Assembly: GCA_964437445.1 (NCBI GenBank)
Contig: CAYTGR010000007.1
Span: 60,435-124,434, forward strand
DNA length: 64,000 bases
Source: CAYTGR01 sp964437445
GTDB lineage: Bacteria; Chloroflexota; Anaerolineae; B4-G1; SLSP01
Reading direction: 5' to 3'
Shown in pieces: positions 8,514 through 16,800 of this stretch (position 1 is the first letter of the stretch; each line of letters opens with the position of its first letter). Both the position numbers and the translations under genes were made by a program. The notes under the pieces were generated by a model that searched no databases, had not been told where the DNA came from, and worked only from the letters and a program-made list of their open reading frames with translations.

Positions 8514-9053
8514 ATGCAGGCAGTTAAAATTGTCGTCACAGGGCCATTTTCTTCGGGCAAAACCTCCTTCATCCAAAGCATCAGCGAGATTGATGTGGTC
8601 GCTACCGAGCGCAAAATCACCCGTGATCAGGAGCGCATTAAGGATCAAACCACGGTGGCGATGGACTTTGGACGCATCACTATAGATGACGAGCTGGTGC
8701 TCTACCTGTTCGGCACGCCAGGGCAACGCCGGTTTGAATTCATGTGGGAGGTCTTATCCGAGGGCATGCTGGGATTTATCGTCCTGGTAGACAGCACACG
8801 CCCCGAAACGTTCCGCGAGGCGCGGCGTATCCTGGACACTTTCCGCAGCTATTCGCCGGTGCCTTACATTGTGGCCGCCAATAAACAGGATGCGCCCGAC
8901 GCTTGGTCGCCGGAGGATCTGCGCATCGTCCTCCGGGTAGAATCAGACGTGAAAGTGGTGCCCTGCGTAGGGACCGAGCGCAGCACGGTCAAAGAAGTTT
9001 TGTTGCAGTTACTTTACTCAGTATTGGAAACGATGGACAAGGCCGAGGAGTAA
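8514..9053 (+). CDS. small Ras-like GTPase (COG2229/MglA-like group)
   Basis: About 179 residues. Possible starts are ATG 8508 and ATG 8514; GGGAG at 8501-8505 gives ideal eight-base spacing to 8514. G1 is G-P-F-S-S-G-K-T-S (10-18); G3 is L-F-G-T-P-G-Q, with Thr where classical Ras has Asp (DTAGQ); G4 is N-K-Q-D near 122. The GTPG-Q form is typical of the bacterial group annotated as SRP-receptor-beta-like GTPases, often encoded beside roadblock or DUF4388 proteins. The preceding gene is a DUF4388 protein, so the two probably form a GTPase/effector module feeding into the two-component genes downstream (inference). Confidence 0.85.
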   Translation: MQAVKIVVTGPFSSGKTSFIQSISEIDVVATERKITRDQERIKDQTTVAMDFGRITIDDELVLYLFGTPGQRRFEFMWEVLSEGMLGFIVLVDSTRPETFREARRILDTFRSYSPVPYIVAANKQDAPDAWSPEDLRIVLRVESDVKVVPCVGTERSTVKEVLLQLLYSVLETMDKAEE

Positions 9054-9105
9054 CTTTATTTTAACTAAATTGAAACAGCCCCTTTCCCCGGAAAGCAAAA
9101 GAGTA

Positions 9106-9114
9106 TGGTATGAT
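9106..9114 (+). promoter_or_regulatory. extended -10 promoter for the hydrolase/AAR operon
   Basis: TGgTATGAT (9106-9114), about 30 bases upstream of the hydrolase start. There is no clear -35, consistent with the extended -10 type seen elsewhere. It sits in the only sizeable gap (9054-9144) between the GTPase gene and the coupled genes that follow. Confidence 0.5.
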
Positions 9115-9133
9115 AGAACCAGAGGGGGCTGAA

Positions 9134-9148
9134 ATGATGGCAACATGA
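9134..9148 (+). other. four-codon upstream mini-cistron (M-M-A-T) overlapping the hydrolase start
   Basis: AGAGGGGG (9121-9128) is well placed for ATG 9134, not for the hydrolase ATG at 9145. The frame from 9134 reads M-M-A-T-stop, and its TGA overlaps the hydrolase ATG (ATGA). No in-frame start lies further upstream of the hydrolase. Translation may therefore reach the hydrolase by termination-reinitiation; a simple long spacer is the alternative. Confidence 0.4.
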
Positions 9149-9930
9149 GCTCTATCGTTACCGATCGCGGAATCGTCCATTATGAGACTTTTGGCCGCGG
9201 CAAGCCGGTGATTTTATTGCATTGCTGGCTGGGCTCTTGGAGTTACTGGCTGCCGACCATGGAATTCCTGGGAGACAAGTATAAAACTTATGCCTTGGAC
9301 TTCTGGGGATTTGGAGAATCGGCCAAGCAGGGATCGTTTACTATTGTGGAATACGTGGAAATGGTGGACCAGTTTATGGACCGGATGGGGCTGGATCGTA
9401 TGCCGGTCATGGGGCACTCCATGGGCGGCACAGTGTCGCTCAGCCTGGCATTGGCCCATCCCAATCGGGTCTCCAAGGTGGCGATTGTAGGATCCCCGGT
9501 AGTGGGATCCGGGCTGGATATCCTGCTAAAGATGGCGGGGAACCGGAACATCGCCTGGTTGTTGTACACCTTCCCACGGGTTTTTGCGTTGGGAGTCAAG
9601 CTCTTCTCGCCGCTTTATGCGCGGGACTGGCGTACCTGGTACAGTATGTTTGAGAAGGACCTGTCCAGCTCGACGATGGAATCTTTTTCTACCAGCATCC
9701 GGGACTTACGTTTTACCGATCTGCGTCCCCGGTTGCATGAACTGCGCATCCCGGCCATGGGGATCTACGGCCAAAAAGATAACATCGTGGACCCTAAACA
9801 GGGTGAAGTTCTTCGGGAAGGGGTGGAACAAGCGGTCATCCACTATTTTGAGGCCTCAGCCCATTTCCCCATGCTGGACGAAGCTGACCGCTTCAATAAA
9901 TCCATCCGGGCATTTTTGGAGCCGAGGTGA
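9145..9930 (+). CDS. alpha/beta hydrolase (intact triad)
   Basis: 261 residues, a compact alpha/beta-hydrolase. Oxyanion-region H-C-W-L-G-S-W (26-32), nucleophile elbow G-H-S92-M-G-G, acid Asp212 in Y-G-Q-K-D, and His240 in A-S-A-H-F-P-M-L complete a canonical triad. There is no signal peptide, so it is cytosolic. The substrate is unknown; the operon partners (V4R lipid/hydrocarbon-binding protein, acyl-reductase homologue) suggest an acyl ester or thioester (inference). A paralogue at 20648-21442 shares the frame of conserved residues but lacks the Ser. The stop overlaps the GTG start of the V4R gene by four bases, so the two are translationally coupled. Confidence 0.85.
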   Translation: MSSIVTDRGIVHYETFGRGKPVILLHCWLGSWSYWLPTMEFLGDKYKTYALDFWGFGESAKQGSFTIVEYVEMVDQFMDRMGLDRMPVMGHSMGGTVSLSLALAHPNRVSKVAIVGSPVVGSGLDILLKMAGNRNIAWLLYTFPRVFALGVKLFSPLYARDWRTWYSMFEKDLSSSTMESFSTSIRDLRFTDLRPRLHELRIPAMGIYGQKDNIVDPKQGEVLREGVEQAVIHYFEASAHFPMLDEADRFNKSIRAFLEPR

Positions 9931-10568
9931 GTGGAGAGCCAGGAGAGGGCACGCGCCCCTACTACTTCCCCAATAAGATGGCGCGCATCGTTCTCCTGGC
10001 GACGGAGGAAACTGTCGGGCGAAACGGGATGGCCGCCATCCTGAACCTGGCGCGGTTGCCGCACCTCATCGGGAACTTCCCGCCGCCGGACTTTGAAAAT
10101 GGGCTCAGCTTTGAGGAAATGGCCGGCCTGTTGGCCGCGTTGGATGAAATGTACGGACCACGGGCCGGACGAGGGCTGGCCCTACGCGCCGGGCGGGCCT
10201 GTTTCAAGTATGGCATTCAAGATTTTGGCGGGCTGTTGGGGGTCGCCGATTTTGCCTTTCGTTTTCTGCCCTTCTCTTTGAAAGTGCGAATCGGATTTGA
10301 AGTACTGGCGGAAGTTTTCAATCGCTATTCTGACCAGCATGTGACCTTGGGAGAAGACAAAACCAGTTATTTTTGGGTGATAGACCGCTGTGGATTTTGT
10401 CAGGGGCGACACACCCAGCAGCCAGCTTGCTCCTTGGTGGTGGGGTTGCTGGAAGAGTCGCTCTACTGGGTCAGCGGGGGCAAGCATTTTGAGGTAGAGG
10501 AAGTGACCTGTATGGCAACCGGCGACCCCACCTGCACTATTATCGTCAGCCGTCAGGCTCTGGACTGA
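9927..10568 (+). CDS. V4R (4-vinyl-reductase-like, hydrocarbon-binding) domain protein
   Basis: 213 residues. Start is GTG 9927, overlapping the upstream stop (GTGA). The C-terminal half has the V4R signature: a Cys-containing strand (V-I-D-R-C-G-F-C-Q-G-R), a long helix (L-V-V-G-L-L-E-E-S-L-Y-W) and the ending F-E-V-E-E-V-T-C-M-A-T-G-D-P-T-C. V4R domains occur in BchJ and in sensors that bind small hydrophobic molecules; the Cys residues resemble the putative metal or ligand site. The N-terminal ~70 residues resemble the helical segment seen in stand-alone Chloroflexi V4R proteins. Placed between a hydrolase and an acyl-reductase homologue, it may bind their hydrophobic substrate or product (inference). 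Confidence 0.8.
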   Translation: MSGEPGEGTRPYYFPNKMARIVLLATEETVGRNGMAAILNLARLPHLIGNFPPPDFENGLSFEEMAGLLAALDEMYGPRAGRGLALRAGRACFKYGIQDFGGLLGVADFAFRFLPFSLKVRIGFEVLAEVFNRYSDQHVTLGEDKTSYFWVIDRCGFCQGRHTQQPACSLVVGLLEESLYWVSGGKHFEVEEVTCMATGDPTCTIIVSRQALD

Positions 10569-10588
10569 CAGGATAGAGGGAAAGAAGG

Positions 10589-11857
10589 ATGCGCAAAATC
10601 ATCCTGAAGGATTCACGGCTCATCACACCTTTTAACGAACGGGCGCGCGAGCTCAACGTGTTGAACAAGCCCCTGTGGCTCTATCACCGCGACCTGTTGG
10701 CTCCCTACACCACCGAAGAAAGAGAAGTTAATTCCTTCAAAGAAATTCCCTCTGAGAAAAAGGAAACCCTGGTCTACCGGGATAATCTCTATTTTGATGA
10801 GCCCTTCATCAGCGAATTTATTCGACGGGCGCAGGAATTGGGCAAAGCCTGCCAGGTGGCCTTTGAGCAAGACGATCCGGCGCTCACCAGCCATGCTCTC
10901 TATCTGCAACGGGGAATCCGCCGCCAGGGCAACTATTACGTAGCCGACCTGTGGTACTATCCTTACGGGATAGAGCCGACCACACGCACGCTGGTGATGC
11001 ACACCGAACCACGGGAAGCCGGCTTTTACCACGTCCCCACTCACATGTCCAACGTGTACGGCGATCTCACCTACCAGCTGCCCACCAAGGCCTTCCTTTC
11101 CATTGAACATTGGGTCCATATTCTCCACGCCAATGTTACATTTGGTATCTTCTCCATCGGGGCCCGTTTTGAGCAGCTCGTCGAGCAGAATTTCTGGACC
11201 AATCTCCAGCTCCTCTGGCAAGGCATGTTGGAACGTAAACAGATCCTCACTACCTCCAAACTGGTGCATGTGGGGAAGGGTTGTAGTATTGATCCCAGCG
11301 CCATCATTCAAGGGCCGGCCTACATTGGGAATAACGTCACGATTGGACCGGGGGCAGTGATCGGCAACTCCATCATCGGCGACAATTGCAACATTCAACA
11401 AGGATGTCAATTGCTGCTCAGCGTGATCGGCAAACGCACTTTCCTTCCTTTCCGAGCAGCACTGTTTATGACGGTGCTGATGGATGATTGTATGGTGGCC
11501 CAAAATACCTGCCTGCAAATGTGCGTCGTGGGGCGCGGGACCTTCATCGGTGCGGGTAACACCTTCACCGATTTCAACCTGATCCCCAAGCCCATCCGCA
11601 CCTTTTCTGGAGGGCATTTGGAGGACACCGGCATGACCGTTTTGGGATCGGCTGTGGGTCACAACGTCCGCATCGGTTCCGGCATGGTCATTTTCCCTGC
11701 CCGGACGATTGAATCAGACGTGATCCTGTTCGCCTCGCCCGAGCGGCGGGTGATTTCCAAAAATGTCAGTTATGCGGAAAGTGACCATCTGAAGCTGGCC
11801 GACGGCGAGCAGCTGCATCCCAGACGATATGAACCGGAGCGCGAAGAAAGAACGTGA
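10589..11857 (+). CDS. left-handed beta-helix (hexapeptide-repeat) protein, GlmU/transferase-like
   Basis: 422 residues. The C-terminal half (about 225-390) consists of hexapeptide turns such as I-D-P-S-A-I-I-Q-G-P, I-G-N-N-V-T-I-G-P-G and I-G-D-N-C-N-I, which form a left-handed beta-helix as in acyl- and nucleotidyl-transferases. The N-terminal ~200 residues are not an evident nucleotidyltransferase (no G-x-G-T-R-L motif). They include an acidic/aromatic stretch and G-I-E-P-T-T-R that I do not recognise. The ribosome site is GAAAGAAGG. The AAR-like gene starts on the stop codon (GTGA), so their products are made together. An acyl or sugar carrier modification role is possible; no activity can be assigned from sequence alone. 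Confidence 0.7.
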   Translation: MRKIILKDSRLITPFNERARELNVLNKPLWLYHRDLLAPYTTEEREVNSFKEIPSEKKETLVYRDNLYFDEPFISEFIRRAQELGKACQVAFEQDDPALTSHALYLQRGIRRQGNYYVADLWYYPYGIEPTTRTLVMHTEPREAGFYHVPTHMSNVYGDLTYQLPTKAFLSIEHWVHILHANVTFGIFSIGARFEQLVEQNFWTNLQLLWQGMLERKQILTTSKLVHVGKGCSIDPSAIIQGPAYIGNNVTIGPGAVIGNSIIGDNCNIQQGCQLLLSVIGKRTFLPFRAALFMTVLMDDCMVAQNTCLQMCVVGRGTFIGAGNTFTDFNLIPKPIRTFSGGHLEDTGMTVLGSAVGHNVRIGSGMVIFPARTIESDVILFASPERRVISKNVSYAESDHLKLADGEQLHPRRYEPEREERT

Positions 11858-12942
11858 GTGATGCGTTTGCGTTTATCATCCATCCTATTAATCCTAAACG
11901 CGATGTAGCCCGCAAATATCCCTTGTTGGGCAAAGTTTTATCTGAAGAGATCATTAACTTTGTCTGTCGTTTCTGGCCGCCGGTGGAGCTGTCCCATGTG
12001 ACGGGGGTACGCTCGGCTGCCACGGGCAAGGAGATTGAGGGTTGGCTGCTGGCAGTGCCCTACACGCCCCAGCGGATGTTGAGCCTGCCGCCGTCAGAGG
12101 TCTATCGCAAAATCATCGCGGCAGGCCAGCTGGCCGAGCAATTGGGTGCCAAAATTTTGGGATTAGGGGCTTACACATCAGTGGTAGGCGACGGGGGCGT
12201 GACCATTGCCCGTGAGCTGGATCTTGCGGTCACCACGGGCGACAGCTACACGGCCGCCGTGGCCGTCCACGCTACCCGGGAGGCGGCCCGGCAGATGGCA
12301 GTTGACCTGCGAGCGGTCACAGTAGCCGTTGTGGGCGCGACAGGCGCCATCGGGGGCGTGGTCGCCCGCTTGCTGGCCCCCGAGGCCGGACGGATGTTGT
12401 TGGTGGGTCGGCGGGTAGAACGGTTGGAAGAGGTAGGAAGCAGCGTGCGCGCAGCCGGGTGCGCCGAGGTGACCCTCTCCACCGAGGTCGGCGACATTCG
12501 CACCGCCGAGGTGGTGCTCACAGTCACCAGCGCCGGCGGCAATCTGGTCCGCCCGGAACATCTGCGGTCGGGGGCCATCGTCTGCGATGTCTCACGGCCC
12601 CGCGATGTCAGCGCGCAGGTGGCAGCAGTTCGCGACGACGTCTTGATCTTTGATGGCGGCCTGGTCCACGTGCCCGGCGATGTGGCATTTGGCTTTGATT
12701 ATGGCCTTCCGCCAGATCTGACTTATGGCTGCATGGCCGAAACGATGGCATTGACCCTGGAAGGTCGGTTGGCAGATTACACGGTTGGCAAAGACCTGCG
12801 GATAGAACAAGTGCAGGAGATAGATGCATTAGCGGCAAAACACGGGTTCCGGCTGGCCGCTTTGCGCAGCTTTGAGCGAAAATTAGACGAGAGTATAATT
12901 CAACAAGTCAAAGCCAGAGCCCGCACAGGAGGTAGGGAATGA
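11854..12942 (+). CDS. homologue of cyanobacterial long-chain acyl-ACP reductase (AAR-like)
   Basis: 362 residues. Similarity to AAR runs the full length as I recall the family. The N terminus F-A-F-I-I-H-P matches the AAR opening; V-T-G-V-R-S-A-A-T-G-K and L-G-L-G-A-Y-T-S-V match the substrate domain; T-T-G-D-S-Y-T-A precedes the Rossmann motif V-V-G-A-T-G-A-I-G (159-167). The Cys of Y-G-C293-M-A-E-T-M aligns with the acyl-thioester Cys (Cys294 in Synechococcus). The end E-I-D-A-L-A-A-K-H-G-F also matches. Cyanobacterial AAR reduces acyl-ACP to fatty aldehyde with NADPH. No aldehyde-deformylating oxygenase is nearby, so the product's fate is open. GTG start and ATGA end couple it to both neighbours. 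Automatic annotation may call it shikimate-dehydrogenase-like. Confidence 0.8.
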   Translation: MSDAFAFIIHPINPKRDVARKYPLLGKVLSEEIINFVCRFWPPVELSHVTGVRSAATGKEIEGWLLAVPYTPQRMLSLPPSEVYRKIIAAGQLAEQLGAKILGLGAYTSVVGDGGVTIARELDLAVTTGDSYTAAVAVHATREAARQMAVDLRAVTVAVVGATGAIGGVVARLLAPEAGRMLLVGRRVERLEEVGSSVRAAGCAEVTLSTEVGDIRTAEVVLTVTSAGGNLVRPEHLRSGAIVCDVSRPRDVSAQVAAVRDDVLIFDGGLVHVPGDVAFGFDYGLPPDLTYGCMAETMALTLEGRLADYTVGKDLRIEQVQEIDALAAKHGFRLAALRSFERKLDESIIQQVKARARTGGRE

Positions 12943-13832
12943 GCGAGGGCCGCATCCTGGTGGTAGAAGATGATTTCGACATCTCCAACATGCTGCAATT
13001 GTACTTCAAATCTCAAGGATACGAGGTGTACGTGGCTCCGCGAGGCGGGGAAGCTCTGGAGCTGACCCGCCAGAAGATGCCCAACGTGATCGTGTTGGAC
13101 ATCATGCTGCCCGACATAGACGGCTACGAAGTCTGTCGTCGGCTGCGGACAAACCTGCGCACCAGCCACATCCCCATCATCTTTCTCACCCAGAAAGATG
13201 AGCGCAGCGATAAAATTCATGGGCTGGAGCTAGGGGCCGACGACTACATCACCAAACCCTTTGATGTGGAAGAACTGCGCCTGCGCGTGCGCAACACCAT
13301 CAAGCGGGCGACGGTGGAAAGCCTGACCAGCCCCAATACCGGATTGCCCAGCGGCCGGCTGATAGAAGATCAACTCCGCCAGCTGATGCGCAAGGATAAT
13401 TGGGGCATTCTGTACATCGGCGTCCAAGGCCTGGATGCCTTTAACGAAGTCTACGGCTTCGTGGCCGGCGAGGAAGTGTTGCGCTTCACCGGGATGCTGC
13501 TCAACGGTGTAGTAGAAGAATTGGGGACGCCGGATGATTTTGTGGGGCACATCGGCGGTGACGATTTCATCGTCATCACCCGCTCCGAGCTGGCCCAGGC
13601 CCTCCGCCAGGAAATGGAAAAGCGCTTCAACGCCAACGTCGGTACCCATTACGATTTCCGCACCCGGCAGCAGGGCTACCTGGCGATGAAAGACGCTGAT
13701 GGGCACGAAGTGAGAGCTCCATTGATGAGCCTCCAGATCGGTGTCTTGACCGTAGCGGACGGGCCCTTTACAGATATTCGGGAGATCACCGAGGCAGCAG
13801 CCGAGGTGCGCCGCAAAGCGCGTAAAGCCTGA
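12939..13832 (+). CDS. response regulator: REC plus degenerate GGDEF domain
   Basis: 297 residues. The receiver domain (about 5-120) has acidic E10-D11-D12, phospho-acceptor D54 in V-L-D-I-M-L-P, Thr in F-L-T-Q-K and Lys in Y-I-T-K-P-F. From about 135 a GGDEF-type fold follows (N-T-G-L-P-S-G-R-L-I-E-D-Q-L), but the signature is G-G-D-D-F and the first metal site reads I-G-V-Q-G-L-D instead of the usual D-x-D. Cyclase activity is therefore doubtful and a GTP- or c-di-GMP-sensing or structural role is more likely (inference). It overlaps the AAR-like stop (ATGA) and lies 51 bases before the giant kinase, its probable phosphodonor. Confidence 0.88.
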   Translation: MSEGRILVVEDDFDISNMLQLYFKSQGYEVYVAPRGGEALELTRQKMPNVIVLDIMLPDIDGYEVCRRLRTNLRTSHIPIIFLTQKDERSDKIHGLELGADDYITKPFDVEELRLRVRNTIKRATVESLTSPNTGLPSGRLIEDQLRQLMRKDNWGILYIGVQGLDAFNEVYGFVAGEEVLRFTGMLLNGVVEELGTPDDFVGHIGGDDFIVITRSELAQALRQEMEKRFNANVGTHYDFRTRQQGYLAMKDADGHEVRAPLMSLQIGVLTVADGPFTDIREITEAAAEVRRKARKA

Positions 13833-13883
13833 ATCCCGGCGGAGTGCTGGGTTACCGCTCAATAGGGTGAGTTAACGGAGTTT

Positions 13884-16800
13884 ATGGAAGGTAAACAAAG
13901 GATGATAGGCCCTGTGGGGGTGCTGGCCATCCTGACCGGCGCGGCCGGACTGGCGTTGGTTTATACCGGCCTGGCAGCGCCCGTGGGCTTTTATGTGCTG
14001 GTGATCCCCGTGCTGCTCGCGGCCAGTCAGTGGGGGACTTGGGGCTTGGTCGGTACCATCTTGCTGCTCACGTTGAGCGCCGGCCCGGCGGTCTTCTGGC
14101 ACCCGGCGCAATTGCCCCACAGCCTGTTTGCCCTCTTCCTTGCCCTGGCTGCTGGCGTGCCCTTGCGATATCTCGTCAGTGACCATCGCCGTCAGGAACG
14201 CCTCGCGGCGGGCCTGGGAGCGTTTGAAGGGCAGCTGATTGGCTTTGCGACCATCCCGGCCGTGTGGGAAGCCTTGCTATCAGAACTGATGCGGATCTTG
14301 CCGGCTGAGGGTGGCGTTTGGGTCTGGCAGCAACCAGCACCGGAGATCCAGACCGCGGGAGCCCTGCAGCTGACGGAGGCGACCCGGCAGATCCTGCTCA
14401 CCCTGCCAGACCCCCCCGAACCGCAGGCCTTTGTCGGTGAAAACGCCTGGGGGGGACTGGGATTTCGCCACACCCTCGTGCTGCCGGTCAGCGCCGCCCC
14501 GTGGGCAGGGACGCTGGCTCTGGTACGCTCGCGCTCCCGCTTCCTGCCCGCCGAGGTGGCCCTGGCTCATGCCCTGACCGACATGGCGCGCCAGGCCGTG
14601 CTGGGGCGTGTCCGTTATGAACAGGCCGAAGCCGCCGCCTGCCGCCGGCTCCAGGAACTGGAACTGCTCCAGCAAATGAGCCGGTTGATCGGTGAAAGCC
14701 TGGATTTGCCCCAAACCCTCCGCGCCGTCCTGGAAGCGCTCAAACCATTAGTTCCCTACGACCTTGGTGAAATCACCCTCTGGGACGCCGAGCAAGAGCT
14801 CCTGGTCAGCGCCGCCGCCGCCCGCGAGGATGATACTACCCGGCGCTATCAACAGCTGGCCGGAGGGGGGTATCACCTGGATGAAGGCTTGAGCGGTTGG
14901 CTGGCGCGCCACCAGCAACCCATTCTGGTTGCCGACATTCGCGAATTCAAAGAAGCCCGGCCCAAGCTGGACCTGCCTGGTATCAACATGCGGGCCTTTT
15001 TGGGCATTCCTTTGCTGGCCCGCGGCGAACTGGTCGGCACCCTGGAGTTAGCCGCCTTTACTGAAGGGCGCTTCTCCGAACATGATCTGGAGTTGGTGCA
15101 AGCCCTGGGGGCTCAGGCCGCGGTGGCGATTGAGAACGCCCGCTTGTTCCTGGCGGCTCAGGAACGGGTGCAGACGTTGGAACAGTTGCGCGACATGGCC
15201 ACGGCGATGAGCCATGCCGGCGATTCAACCACGCTGGTCCAGGAAATTGTGACCCGGGTGGCCGAGCTACTCAAGACCAAAATGGCCGGCATTCTGCTGT
15301 ACAATGCGGACCGCCGTCTGCTGGTTGCCTGGCCCCCGTTCTACGGACTGCCCGCCGAGTGGGTGGACCATTATCAGTTCCCGGTGATGCCTGGCGGCGC
15401 CCTGGATCAAATTTTCCAACATGCCCCCTACCTCTTGATTGAGGATGCGCAAAGCGACCCCCAGGTAGAGGCCCTGGGGCTTTCGTCGCTGGCCGTCGCC
15501 GCCGGGGTCCAACAAACCCTGCTGGTTCCCCTGGAGGCCACGGGGGAACGGATTGGGTTCCTGCAGGTAGCCAATCCAGAGGGGGGACACCGCTTCTCCG
15601 CCGACGATATCCGGCTGTTGACGATGGTGGCCACCCAGATCTCCGGCATGGTGCGCACCTCACGCCTGCTGGAGCAAGTGGAACACCGGGCGCAGCAGAT
15701 GTCAGCCCTGGTGACGGTGGCGGCCGCGATTGGCGGCTCACTGGAGCTGCAAACAGTATTGGAAAGCATCGCGCGGGCGGTCACCGGTGTGTTAAACTGC
15801 CAACGGGCCGCGATTTTTGTCCTGGACCCGACCACGCAGCTGCTCAATCTGGCCGCCGGTGAGGGGATCTCACAACGATATTTTGAAATCTCGCGCGATA
15901 TCCCGGTGGAACCGGGGGGCCGGGCGCACGCCGTGGCGACTAACGAGATCGTCCTCTCGGAGGATGTGCCGGCCGACGCGAAAGTGGCTGCGATTGCCCC
16001 TCTGGCCAACGCGGAGGGGTTCCGGGCTTTTGCCGATCTGCCGCTCCGGCGCAGTGAGAAGCCGGTGGGCTTGCTCTCGGTACAGTTTGTGGAACCGCAC
16101 CACTTCACCCAGGACGAGGTTGACCTGCTGCGCATTCTGGCCGAAGAAGCTGCGGTGGCCATTGAAAACGCCCGGCTCTACACGCAGACGGATGCGGCTC
16201 TCCACCGCCGTGTCAAGGCCCTGGAGTCGTTGCAGAACGTGACTTTGGAGATCAAGAAGACCCGTAATCTTGATTATCTCATGCGGGTAGTCATGCAGGA
16301 AGCGCTGCAATTCAGTCAGGCAGAGGCCGGTCTGGCCGCGCTGAAAGTGGGGGAGCGGCGCTTTGTCCTGAAAGCGGCCCAGGGCTATACCGACGAAGCC
16401 GCGGCCGCCTTGCTGGAGCAGCTGTCGCACCCGGAGACGTATCCTTTCTTCCAGGATCTGCTGGAACAGAGCGAAGTGGTTTATTTCTCCGAGCTGCCCG
16501 AACGCACGGCAGAAAGCCCCGCCGGGCTGAACGCCGGCACTTTCCTGTTCGCCCCGGTGCTCTACGAGGAGCAATTGGCGGCTGTGCTGATCCTGCAAAG
16601 CCACCGGCCCCAGGCGTTTGATCCGGCGGTGGTAGAATTTGTCACCAGTCTGGCAGGACAGGCGGCTTTCGCCATTGGCAATTCACGGCAATATGAAGAA
16701 CAGGTAGCGCGCGGCGAGTTGATGCGCCAGCGGGCTGAGCAGATGGCCCTGCTGCTGGAAGTAACCCATACCATGCGCTCCGATCGGCCGCTGGAGGACG

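Noticed and set aside
15428..16604. 244-codon minus-strand frames inside the giant kinase
   Set aside because: Low-complexity Ser/Arg or Gln-rich translations without motifs; the plus frame carries clear GAF domains.
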